Positions 1-6,505 of a stretch of 14,550 bases of DNA are shown one piece after another. Below the pieces are notes generated by a model, which did no database searches, was not told where the DNA came from, and saw only the letters and a list, made by a program, of their open reading frames with translations. This DNA comes from DATFLS01 sp964413425 (GTDB lineage: Bacteria; Fidelibacterota; JAANXI01). The stretch spans positions 1 through 14,550 of the forward strand of contig CAYPST010000105.1 of assembly GCA_964413425.1 (NCBI GenBank), read 5' to 3'. How positions within the stretch are numbered: position 1 is the first letter of the stretch; each line of letters opens with the position of its first letter. Position numbers and translations under genes: made by a program.

Positions 1-564
1 AGGGTCTATAAGGAATTGCCCCCTATTTTTGAGGTTTTGCTGTCAAACTTAAGCTCTGTTACCACCCGGTACTGGGCAGCCGGCAGTGACGGACCTCCCC
101 TTGTATTAGTTCACGGACTGAGACAGTTTATAGAGAACTGGATGTACAATATCACCTCTCTCGCGCAGGATTTCAGGGTATTCGCACCGGACCTGGCCGG
201 ATTTGGCAAAAGCGACAAACCGGATGCGCCCTATACGTATGGTTACTTTGCCCAATTCCTGCACGATTTTCTGAACGCATTGAATATCCCGGAAGCACAT
301 CTGGTCGGCCATTCTCTGGGAGGAGTAGTTATTTTGCGATTCGCCATGGAGTATCCTGCTCGCGTCAACAACCTCGTTCTCGTGGGAAGCGAAGGCCTGG
401 GTGAACACGCCGCACTCCTGCTCAGACTTCTCTCGTTACCATTGATTGGAGAACTCCTGGCCCGCCCGGGCAGAAACGGCACTGAGAAACTCTACAAAGA
501 AGCTATCTATGATGAAAATATATTTACCGCGTACCGCGAACGCGGTCGGACTGACGACGATTAG
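1..564 (+). CDS. Alpha/beta hydrolase-fold protein, C-terminally truncated, open at the left edge
   Basis: N-terminal half of an alpha/beta hydrolase. The frame is open to base 1, so the true start may lie outside the window; the first in-window start is TTG at 16. Counting from that TTG, it shows the oxyanion-hole HG of LVHG (31-34), the DLAGFGKSDKP turn (59-69) and the nucleophile elbow GHSLGG with Ser100 (98-103). These are typical of family members of about 270-300 aa. The reading frame then leaves the family at about residue 171 (after DENIFT), adds a short charged tail and stops at TAG 562-564. The cap domain end and the catalytic Asp and His are therefore missing, and none of the three downstream frames restores a hydrolase-like sequence. 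A short inverted repeat (ACCGCG...CGCGGT) sits at the divergence point. It is probably a decayed or interrupted gene. Substrate cannot be inferred. Confidence 0.75.
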   Translation, partial: RVYKELPPIFEVLLSNLSSVTTRYWAAGSDGPPLVLVHGLRQFIENWMYNITSLAQDFRVFAPDLAGFGKSDKPDAPYTYGYFAQFLHDFLNALNIPEAHLVGHSLGGVVILRFAMEYPARVNNLVLVGSEGLGEHAALLLRLLSLPLIGELLARPGRNGTEKLYKEAIYDENIFTAYRERGRTDDD

Positions 565-732
565 ACTCCTGTCACCACTGCTTCAGGCGCTCCAGACGCT
601 TGAAGCGGTGTTCATTTTCATACGACACTTTACCCATCACCCTCAATGGGGAATCACAATTTGTTTCTTCCTGTTCGATGCCACGTCTATGCATAAGGTA
701 AAGAACCCATCACTGATTCTGAATTTTCTCGT

Positions 733-1569
733 ATGAAAACAAATTTGTATGCAGGATTTTTAGCAGGGGCTGTTTTGTTCCTCTTAACACAACCCCTCCC
801 GGCTCAGGACATACTGAGTTTTGAGCAGTATCAAAAGACCAAGCACAAGGAACCCTATATAATACAGTTACAATTACCCACCGGCACTCTTCTCTATTTC
901 GGCTCTCGTCATTCCTTTGATCCGGATGATCCGCAGATGGATACGCTTAGCCGGGTATTCAGCGATTTTTCTCCAGATGTCGTTTTCACCGAAGCATTTC
1001 CCGAGCAGGTTGATTCACTCAGCCGGCAGGAAGCGATCAAACGGAGTGGAGAGTTCGGCTTAACCTGGAAGTTAGCCGGTGAAAATGATATTCCCGTGCA
1101 TTCGCTTGAACCGGACCGGACTGATGAGGTCGCTTATTTGCAGAATAAAACCTGGAGTGATACCCAGATCATGCTCTTCTATACCCTCCGGCAGGTCGCC
1201 CAGAGTCACCAGCAGCAGGTATCGGTGGACCTGTCGACCGTCGTCCCCAAATATCTGACCTCTCTGAACCGGCGGTTCGGCCTGACCGTTCCGACCACCC
1301 TCGGGGCATTCGAACAGGCGGTCCACCGGTTACTGCCGGGCGTGGACACCTGGCAAACCATCCCCGGATCCTACTTCTATCCCGGTCCCCGGGAGCCCGA
1401 ATATTTCACCAACCGCATCGCCACCGATTCCAATATTTTCAGAGATACATATCACGTACAGGTGATCACTGAGGCAGTGCAGCAAGGCAAAAAGGTCTAC
1501 GCCATCGCCGGCTCCGCCCATGCCGTGATGCAGGAACCGGCGCTTCGCTCGGTTCTTGGGACGAAATAG
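733..1569 (+). CDS. Secreted TraB/PrgY/GumN (Tiki-superfamily) protein
   Basis: A 278-aa protein with an N-terminal signal peptide (hydrophobic core 6-20, probable cleavage near PAQ at 23-25), so exported. The mature part matches the TraB/GumN/Tiki superfamily layout: a first GxxH motif (Gly57-Ser-Arg-His60), acidic residues Glu87 in VVFTEAF and Glu126 in HSLEPDR, Arg237 in FRDTYH, and a second GxxH (Gly260-Ser-Ala-His263) near the C terminus. Known superfamily members include the Tiki metalloproteases and the pheromone-shutdown proteins TraB/PrgY. Hydrolytic or metal-binding activity is plausible, but the substrate is unknown. No good SD is visible before the ATG. The gene converges on the toxin gene, and a weak hairpin (CATTC/GAATG, 1647-1660) lies between them. 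It is separated from the hydrolase remnant by 168 bp. Confidence 0.75.
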   Translation: MKTNLYAGFLAGAVLFLLTQPLPAQDILSFEQYQKTKHKEPYIIQLQLPTGTLLYFGSRHSFDPDDPQMDTLSRVFSDFSPDVVFTEAFPEQVDSLSRQEAIKRSGEFGLTWKLAGENDIPVHSLEPDRTDEVAYLQNKTWSDTQIMLFYTLRQVAQSHQQQVSVDLSTVVPKYLTSLNRRFGLTVPTTLGAFEQAVHRLLPGVDTWQTIPGSYFYPGPREPEYFTNRIATDSNIFRDTYHVQVITEAVQQGKKVYAIAGSAHAVMQEPALRSVLGTK

Positions 1570-1661
1570 AGTACCAGATATCAGTAAGACTATTGCACAC
1601 ACTTGAAAGAGACGACGCTCTGGTGAGTGGTACATTTTTCGGTGACCATTCAGAGGAATGT

Positions 1662-1973
1662 TCATTTATAGGTACTCTCACCTCTTTTCCGAAGTGCCGG
1701 TATCCAGATAATACTTTCAGTATCATCGACATCGTACAATACCCGGTAATCGCCAACTTGAAGCCGGTATTGAGCCGTATACTTCAATACACGAACCTCG
1801 CCGCGCAGGGTATGAAAGTTACTGGATTGTTGCGGGCGAGGATTTGATTGTAATTGTTGCACCCTTTCCATAATCGTATCTTGCAAGTCATCGGGATGGA
1901 CCTTTCTTAATACTTTGAGAAACTTCTTTTGCAGTGATTTATTTGGGAATAACAGACGATACGTACCTGACAT
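1662..1973 (-). CDS. RelE/ParE-superfamily toxin of a type II toxin-antitoxin pair
   Basis: A 103-aa basic protein. The C-terminal half has the RelE/ParE-fold signature, with a strand containing QYRLQVGDYRVLYDVDD (about 69-85), a hydrophobic strand IIWIPAL and a final basic RKRGE segment, as in RelE-type mRNA interferases. The N-terminal half is a helical hairpin rich in Lys, Leu and Gln. It starts at ATG 1973, only 3 nt after the antitoxin stop, so the two are translationally coupled in the antitoxin-first order usual for Phd/RelE pairs. Family members mostly cleave mRNA in the ribosome; the ParE branch poisons gyrase. The sequence alone does not decide which, although the RelE-like VGDYRVLY strand favours the RNase branch. 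Confidence 0.85.
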   Translation of the reverse strand: MSGTYRLLFPNKSLQKKFLKVLRKVHPDDLQDTIMERVQQLQSNPRPQQSSNFHTLRGEVRVLKYTAQYRLQVGDYRVLYDVDDTESIIWIPALRKRGESTYK

Positions 1974-1976
1974 CCA

Positions 1977-2267
1977 TCACCGGTTACTTTTATAATTCTC
2001 GAAGGTGTCATCAACAGAGATACCTTCGGAACCGTCCTGAATCGCCTCGCGTCCCTCTCGAATGGCTTCGATTAAATCGGGATCTGAAAGTTCTTCAACC
2101 AGATCAATGAGATCCATCGCCTCGTCATACGAAAGAATAACGTTTGTAGGTTTACCACGGTTGGTCACCACGAGAGTACTTTTCTCTCTTAAATACTCAG
2201 ATAAATTATTTTTCAGTTGTTTCACGCCAACATGTTCAGATCGAAGTATTTTCTGGGCAAGAGCCAT
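1977..2267 (-). CDS. Phd/YefM-family antitoxin
   Basis: A 96-aa protein with the Phd/YefM N-terminal DNA-binding and dimerisation fold: VGVKQLKNNLSEYL (about 14-27), then a strand LVVTNRGKPTNVILSYDEAMDL (about 32-53). An acidic helical C-terminal tail would wrap and neutralise the toxin. It starts at ATG 2267 with SD AGGAGG about 9 nt upstream. The gene opens a two-gene operon with the RelE-like toxin and is preceded by a promoter whose -10 lies inside an inverted repeat, as expected for conditional autorepression by the antitoxin or its complex. The stop is UGA, followed in the same frame by UGG and the toxin AUG. Confidence 0.88.
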   Translation of the reverse strand: MALAQKILRSEHVGVKQLKNNLSEYLREKSTLVVTNRGKPTNVILSYDEAMDLIDLVEELSDPDLIEAIREGREAIQDGSEGISVDDTFENYKSNR

Positions 2268-2305
2268 TACAACACCCCTCCTGTCTTAAAGTAGCTACAA
2301 TAGTA

Positions 2306-2331
2306 GTCACAATTATATTGCCATATGTGAC
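2306..2331. promoter_or_regulatory. Inverted repeat, putative toxin-antitoxin operator
   Basis: Perfect 6-bp arms GTCACA (2306-2311) and TGTGAC (2326-2331) flank 14 bp that contain the -10 hexamer of the antitoxin promoter. A second 8-bp palindrome, GTAGCTAC (2291-2298), lies just downstream of it towards the gene. The placement suits an autoregulatory operator bound by the Phd-like antitoxin. This is inferred from position and symmetry only. Confidence 0.5.
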
Positions 2332-2339
2332 AACAACAA
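2312..2339 (-). promoter_or_regulatory. Promoter of the toxin-antitoxin operon
   Basis: On the minus strand, -35-like TTGTTG (2339-2334), a 16-bp spacer and a consensus TATAAT -10 (2317-2312). The expected start near 2305 leaves a leader of about 38 nt to the antitoxin ATG. The -10 box is perfect and the -35 box is moderate. Confidence 0.55.
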
Positions 2340-2379
2340 TCAATACCGAATAGTTCCGGAGGCCTAAGTGAACAATCAG

Positions 2380-2474
2380 CGGGAACGTGTGGGAATCGAA
2401 CCCACCATCCCGATATGACACCGGGATCATCGGTTTTGAAGACCGTGGGCGCCACCAGGCTACCAGCCGCTCCC
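2380..2474 (-). tRNA. selC: tRNA-Sec (anticodon UCA)
   Basis: A 95-nt gene with the hallmarks of bacterial selenocysteine tRNA. The anticodon loop is CTTCAAA with UCA at 2439-2437, reading UGA. The extra arm is long, with stem ATCCCG/CGGGAT. The D-stem has 6 pairs (GGT.GCC with GGCGCC, one A bulged) and a 4-nt TGGT loop. The T-arm is GTGGG-TTCGATT-CCCAC. The acceptor is 8 nt (GGGAGCGG with ACGTTCCC), giving the 8+5 acceptor/T stack of bacterial tRNA-Sec. The discriminator is G73, and CCA is not encoded. Imperfections are a G-A mismatch at the eighth acceptor pair, a G-U pair in the acceptor, the bulged A, and an A-A at the base of the anticodon stem. The product would be charged with serine by SerRS, converted to Sec-tRNA by SelA with selenophosphate, and delivered by SelB; none of those genes is in the window. 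Confidence 0.93.
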
Positions 2475-2486
2475 GTTCAAGGGGAC

Positions 2487-2515
2487 AATTTAGACATTCA
2501 GCGGGGTCGGGACAA
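2487..2515 (-). promoter_or_regulatory. Promoter of the tRNA-Sec gene
   Basis: On the minus strand, -35 TTGTCC (2515-2510), a 17-bp spacer and -10 TAAATT (2492-2487). The -10 ends 12 nt before the first base of the tRNA, so the 5' leader removed by RNase P would be about 5 nt. The spacing is right and the hexamers are moderate matches. Confidence 0.5.
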
Positions 2516-2565
2516 GGGAAACACGCCGTGAAGTATCAGTGGTGAACTGTGTGGGGAGCCGGTAA

Positions 2566-3456
2566 CTACTCGGCACCGCCGGTTTCGAGGATAAAGTAGG
2601 GCAGGGCCAGCTTCTGCTTGATCTCGCTCCCTACCCGTTCGGCCTCCTCCCGGGTTTCGTATTGGCCGATCCAGACCAGATACAGCTCCACGTTGTTGCG
2701 ATTCCGCTTTCGGATCTGTACCGGGTAGTCGTGCTCCTCGAAAATCTCTTTCCCGGCTTCGGCGTTTTCGCGGGACGAAAAGGCGCCTACCTGAATGGCA
2801 TATCCTGCACTCTCCTGCGCCTCCTGGCTGGTGTCCGCCGGTTCGTCGGCCTCGTCGGGATCGTAATAGGGGTTCTCCCTGCTGAGATCGACGGGTTCCG
2901 GCGGAGCGGAAGACTCAGTGGGAGTACTCCGTTCCGGGCTGGACTCGAGACCGTCCAGCTGGAACGAGAAGTCAATCTGGGGATATTGCCGCTGCAGCAC
3001 CCGCGCCCAGGTCCGGCTGGAGTCCACTTTGCCGGCTGCCGCCATGCTGCGAATCAACAGGTTGGCCGCTCGTTCGATATGGGGCGACCTGGGATAATGG
3101 ACGGGAATCTGCCGGAGATATCGTTCGGCGGAGATATACAGACCCCGAGTATACAGATATTCACCCACTTTCAGCGTGGCGGCGTCCTTATATGGATTGT
3201 ACCGGGATTTGTCGGCGATTTCCTTGAAAATCCGGTAGGCTTCCTCGCCGTCGGATGCCAGCACTCCCTGGAGATACTTGACCCCGGGCGCATCGGGATA
3301 GTTGTTTAACAGTGCCGGTAAATCGGCCCGGGCGCGATCGTACTGTCCCTGCTCGATTTCCTGCAAATACTGGTCGACGGACTGGCCGACAATCACCGCT
3401 GAGCTGCAAAATAACAGGACGCCAAGTATCAATAAGTGCCGTGAGGATTTCTTCAT
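2566..3456 (-). CDS. Exported TPR and SPOR-domain protein
   Basis: A 296-aa protein with a signal peptide (basic KKSSRH, hydrophobic core 8-23, cleavage likely near 24-25), so periplasmic or outer-membrane facing. Residues about 27-160 are helical TPR-like repeats (for example QGQYDRARADLPALLNNYP, then RGLYISAERYLRQIPVHYP), the arrangement of YbgF/CpoB-type scaffold proteins. An acidic, proline-rich linker (about 172-216) leads to a C-terminal SPOR domain (about 218-292) beginning GYAIQVGAFSSRENA. SPOR domains bind denuded glycan strands in septal peptidoglycan. A role in division-site or cell-wall organisation is the best guess. It lies downstream of lapB with a 152-bp gap and may have its own promoter, though no convincing hexamers were seen. 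A Cys at 17 does not form a good lipobox. Confidence 0.85.
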   Translation of the reverse strand: MKKSSRHLLILGVLLFCSSAVIVGQSVDQYLQEIEQGQYDRARADLPALLNNYPDAPGVKYLQGVLASDGEEAYRIFKEIADKSRYNPYKDAATLKVGEYLYTRGLYISAERYLRQIPVHYPRSPHIERAANLLIRSMAAAGKVDSSRTWARVLQRQYPQIDFSFQLDGLESSPERSTPTESSAPPEPVDLSRENPYYDPDEADEPADTSQEAQESAGYAIQVGAFSSRENAEAGKEIFEEHDYPVQIRKRNRNNVELYLVWIGQYETREEAERVGSEIKQKLALPYFILETGGAE

Positions 3457-3608
3457 AGTGTCTTGCCCGGATGGATCCCCTGCGAATATTTGTGTACGTC
3501 TGTTTTTTTAAATGCCGCGAATCATATCGTTTATACGTCCGGCGCGAGTATTTTCCGGACCATCCTGAATAACTGTGAACCTGTTCAATTTCCGGAGAGA
3601 GGGTGCTA

Positions 3609-4688
3609 TCAGACCTCAGAAAGAGACTTCATCTGATCCGTCAGCTGCCTGGAGACTTCCTTCAGCATGGCATTCAGTTGTTGTTCAACCTTTTCGTTCC
3701 GGTGCTCTTTGTTGTAATTCTTTGCCAGCAGAAGGCGCGCACGCAACGAGCCGGGGGCCTTCTCGAGTGCTTCTTCCAGCGATTGAATGGCCGCCCTTAC
3801 TTCGCCTTTGCGTTCATAGAAGCTGGCCAGTCCGGCTGCGGCTTCAATATTATCCGGATGCTTCTTCAACAAGGTGTTGTAATACTGCTCGATCTCATGA
3901 AAGTCCCCCATGGTGAATAACCGCTGTTCGAGCTTGTCGGTCACCAGATGAAGGAATTCCGGACATTGCTCGCCGAATTGCTTCCAGTAATCCACCGCTT
4001 CATCAATGCGTTCTTCGTTGTCATAGGATTCGGCGAGATAGTAGAGGGCTGCGCAGCACCGGGGATCGAGTTTGAGTGCCTTGCGATACTGCACCCGGGC
4101 TTCTCGGCCTTGCCCTCTCTGCTGGAGTTTTCGGCCTTCCTGCACTTTATACTGGGCGAGCGTCCCGGGCTCCTCGTCTCCTGTGGATCTCTGCACGGAT
4201 TGCAGCATCTCCGCTGCATCATCCCATTGCTCCAACGCCCTGAAAATATCCAATTTTGCGCGGAGTGCCTTCACGTTTTTCCGATCAATTTCCAGCATTT
4301 TATCGGCGTTCTGCAGGGCTTTTTCGTATTGCCCCAGTGCCTTGTAATCTTCCACCAGGCTATGGTAAATATCCAGCCGTTGGGCCGGATACAGGTTCCG
4401 CCGAACCGTCAACGACTGATGCACCTTCAGCGCCTGCTTGTATTCTCCCTTTTCCCGGAAAATATCCCCCAGTTTGAGATAGGCATCCACATAGCCGGTA
4501 TCCTGCCGCACCACAGACTTCAGTTTTTCCGCCGCCTCATCGTAATTCCCCTCCAGCATTAATCGCAATCCTTCTCCATAGAGCGAATCAGTGGTCCGCC
4601 TGGCACGGGACGGCTTGATTATGAAATATAATACCAGCGAAATCAGTCCGACCGCTGCCAGTATGATGATCAAATATATGGTATCCAT
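3609..4688 (-). CDS. lapB: LapB/YciM-like membrane-anchored TPR protein lacking the rubredoxin domain
   Basis: A 359-aa protein with one N-terminal transmembrane segment (about 4-24), a basic KPSRARR stop-transfer, then an array of TPR units (clear examples at GNYDEAAEKL, GEYKQALKVH, GQYEKALQNA, GQGREARVQYRKAL, GEVRAAIQSLEEAL). Topology and architecture match LapB (YciM), the TPR protein that in E. coli presents LpxC to FtsH and balances LPS synthesis. Pairing with an upstream LapA-like gene matches the E. coli lapA-lapB order. However, E. coli LapB (389 aa) ends in a rubredoxin-like domain with two CxxC motifs. Here the protein ends after the last TPR region, and the only cysteines are scattered (DPRCCAAL, EQCPEF). 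It is therefore a LapB-like scaffold rather than a demonstrated functional LapB. ATG 4688 follows a GAGGTG sequence at short spacing. Confidence 0.75.
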   Translation of the reverse strand: MDTIYLIIILAAVGLISLVLYFIIKPSRARRTTDSLYGEGLRLMLEGNYDEAAEKLKSVVRQDTGYVDAYLKLGDIFREKGEYKQALKVHQSLTVRRNLYPAQRLDIYHSLVEDYKALGQYEKALQNADKMLEIDRKNVKALRAKLDIFRALEQWDDAAEMLQSVQRSTGDEEPGTLAQYKVQEGRKLQQRGQGREARVQYRKALKLDPRCCAALYYLAESYDNEERIDEAVDYWKQFGEQCPEFLHLVTDKLEQRLFTMGDFHEIEQYYNTLLKKHPDNIEAAAGLASFYERKGEVRAAIQSLEEALEKAPGSLRARLLLAKNYNKEHRNEKVEQQLNAMLKEVSRQLTDQMKSLSEV

Positions 4689-4720
4689 GTCACCTCAGGT
4701 GAAATATAGGGTGAGTAGCG

Positions 4721-5080
4721 TTATTCGACTGCTTCCCTGGGGAGATTTTCCTCTTCACCGGATGCCTTTTCAGGAAGTTGTTCCAGATCTTCCTCGATCG
4801 ATACGTTGCGCAAATCATTCAGTTCCTGCCGCAATTTCCGGTTCTCGCGCTCATACCGCCTGGTATCCGATTTCGCCTGGACCACCTGCAGCACCGGCAG
4901 GAGAAATCCCAGGAGAATGCCTCCCAGAAAGGAGGCCAGAATAATATGAACGACATTCACCTCGTAGAGTGTGAGTGCAAACAACTGCAGTTCCTGAATT
5001 GTCTGGTCCACATTCAGCGCCAGAAACCACAACAACACGCCCATGAGGACAATTGAAATAAAGATTTTCACTAAACCCAT
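4721..5080 (-). CDS. lapA: LapA-domain (DUF1049) inner-membrane protein
   Basis: A 119-aa protein from ATG 5080, which has SD GGAG 5 nt upstream; a TTG at 5098 is in frame but lacks one. Two transmembrane helices (about 3-22 and 44-66) contain the DUF1049/LapA pattern: ALNVDQ after the first, and a glycine-rich ASFLGGILLGFLLP in the second. A short coiled coil (about 70-90) and an acidic tail rich in Glu follow. LapA of E. coli is the small membrane partner encoded immediately before LapB. The gene starts 18 nt after the miaB stop and ends 32 nt before lapB, so the three are probably co-transcribed. Its exact role is unknown. Confidence 0.8.
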   Translation of the reverse strand: MGLVKIFISIVLMGVLLWFLALNVDQTIQELQLFALTLYEVNVVHIILASFLGGILLGFLLPVLQVVQAKSDTRRYERENRKLRQELNDLRNVSIEEDLEQLPEKASGEEENLPREAVE

Positions 5081-5098
5081 AGATTCTCCAATTCGCAA

Positions 5099-6412
5099 CT
5101 AATGTATGTGCTCTCCAAACAGCGTCACCCCCTGGGCATCCTTAATGCGCAGCGGCACCACCTCCCGGGGCATTTCACCGTTTTTATCGAAAACTACGAT
5201 CCGGTTATCACCGGTCCGCCCCATCCATTGCCGATCGGACTTCTTACTGTTCTTCTCCACCAGCACTTCCCGGGTAGACCCGATGAGCGCCCGATTCTTC
5301 TCCAGGGTGAGCCGGTTCTGTAATGCAATCACCTGCTGAAGCCGGTCGGATTTCACTTGTTCGGAGACCGTGTCCTCACATTCGATGGCTTTGGTATGTG
5401 GCCGGGCCGAATACTTGAACATAAATGCATTATCAAACCGCACCTTCTGCATTAAGGACAGCGTTTCCCGGAACTGCTCATCGGTTTCTCCGGGAAACCC
5501 GACGATAATATCGGTGGTGATGCCGCAATCCGGCATGTAGTGATAAATGGTATCCACCAGCCGAAGATACTCCTCCCGCGTATACGTGCGATTCATTCGA
5601 TCCAGCACCTCCGTAGAACCGGCCTGCACCGGCAGATGGATATGGTTACAGATTTTGGGATTGTCCCGCATCACCTTCAGGAGGTCTTCGTCCACATCCT
5701 GCGGATGCGGGGAGGTATAACGGATACGCTGCACTCCATCGACTTTTGCAACTTCCTCGAGCAGCTGCGGAAACCGGTACTCTTCGTCGCGATAGGAATT
5801 CACATTTTGCCCGAGCAGCGTGATTTCCACGAAGCCCTGATCCACGACCCGCTGCACTTCTTCCAGAATGCTTCCCACGGAGCGGCTGCGTTCCCGGCCC
5901 CTGGTGTAGGGGACGATACAGAACGTGCAAAACTTATCACAGCCCCGCATGATTGCTATCCAGGCGTTGATGCCTTGTTTGCGGGAGGGAAACATCCCGT
6001 CATAGACCTCGTATCTGCTCAGGCGGGTATTGATGAAGGTGTCCTCATCTTTGTGATATTGATCCAGCATTGGTGAGAGATTGCGATAGGCGTCGGGCCC
6101 CAGCACAAAATCCACATACGGTTGTTCAGTCAGGATCTTGTCCTTCAGGTTCTGCGCCATACAACCCAGTACTCCGATGATAGTATTTTCGGCTTCATCT
6201 TTGCGCTGTTTATATTGGCCCAATCGTGAAAGCACCCGATGTTCAGCCCCTTCCCGAATTGCACAGGTGTTGACAAAGATGGCATCTGCCTCATGATAAT
6301 CATCAACGGGCACGTACTCTTTCTCTTCCAGAATTCCGGCTACCAGCTCGGAATCATATTCGTTCATCTGGCAGCCGTAGGTTTCTATGAAATATTTTCT
6401 TTTTTCTGTCAT
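5099..6412 (-). CDS. miaB: tRNA-2-methylthio-N6-dimethylallyladenosine synthase MiaB
   Basis: Radical-SAM methylthiotransferase that adds the methylthio group to i6A37 of tRNAs reading UNN codons. Numbered from ATG 6412 (437 aa), it has the N-terminal UPF0004 cluster cysteines Cys14, Cys50 and Cys84 (ETYGCQMN, VNTCAIRE, LGCMAQ), the radical-SAM CxxxCxxC at Cys158/162/165 in MRGCDKFCTFCIVPYTRGRERSR, and a C-terminal TRAM domain (about 370-437). The MiaB-specific GCQMNEYDSE and NTCAIRE motifs favour MiaB over MtaB or RimO. A GTG at 6445 is in frame, but the promoter at 6488-6460 would start transcription only a few nt before it, so ATG 6412 is preferred. It heads a miaB-lapA-lapB operon. Confidence 0.95.
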   Translation of the reverse strand: MTEKRKYFIETYGCQMNEYDSELVAGILEEKEYVPVDDYHEADAIFVNTCAIREGAEHRVLSRLGQYKQRKDEAENTIIGVLGCMAQNLKDKILTEQPYVDFVLGPDAYRNLSPMLDQYHKDEDTFINTRLSRYEVYDGMFPSRKQGINAWIAIMRGCDKFCTFCIVPYTRGRERSRSVGSILEEVQRVVDQGFVEITLLGQNVNSYRDEEYRFPQLLEEVAKVDGVQRIRYTSPHPQDVDEDLLKVMRDNPKICNHIHLPVQAGSTEVLDRMNRTYTREEYLRLVDTIYHYMPDCGITTDIIVGFPGETDEQFRETLSLMQKVRFDNAFMFKYSARPHTKAIECEDTVSEQVKSDRLQQVIALQNRLTLEKNRALIGSTREVLVEKNSKKSDRQWMGRTGDNRIVVFDKNGEMPREVVPLRIKDAQGVTLFGEHIH

Positions 6413-6459
6413 CGATATATCGTTAAACCTCTTTATTTTTAACACTTATAACGAACTTT

Positions 6460-6488
6460 AAATTATTCTGCCCTTCTATCTATGTCAA
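6460..6488 (-). promoter_or_regulatory. Strong sigma70-type promoter of the miaB operon
   Basis: On the minus strand, a perfect -35 TTGACA (6488-6483), a 17-bp spacer and -10 TAATTT (6465-6460). It sits between the terminator of the upstream unit and miaB. The expected start is near 6452, giving a leader of about 40 nt to ATG 6412. It is the best consensus promoter seen in the window. Confidence 0.75.
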
Positions 6489-6505
6489 GCGATTTGTCTC
6501 CATAC

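Noticed and set aside
382..395. Match to part of the tRNA-Sec T-arm (GTGGGAAGCGAA versus GTGGGAATCGAA) as a possible attachment site
   Set aside because: It is only 11 of 12 bases, does not reach the tRNA 3' end and falls within normal hydrolase coding sequence, so it is best explained by chance.
2662..3309. A 215-codon plus-strand ORF antisense to the SPOR protein
   Set aside because: The opposite strand has a signal peptide, TPR and SPOR domain; this ORF has no family resemblance.
3537..3560. Inverted repeat GTCCGG/CCGGAC between lapB and the SPOR gene
   Set aside because: The stem is only 6 bp with a 12-nt loop and no T tract, so it cannot be called a terminator; it may be chance in GC-rich sequence.
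3948..4562. A 204-codon plus-strand ORF antisense to lapB
   Set aside because: It lies wholly inside the TPR gene, is rich in residues typical of reverse-complemented TPR codons, and has no independent start signal.
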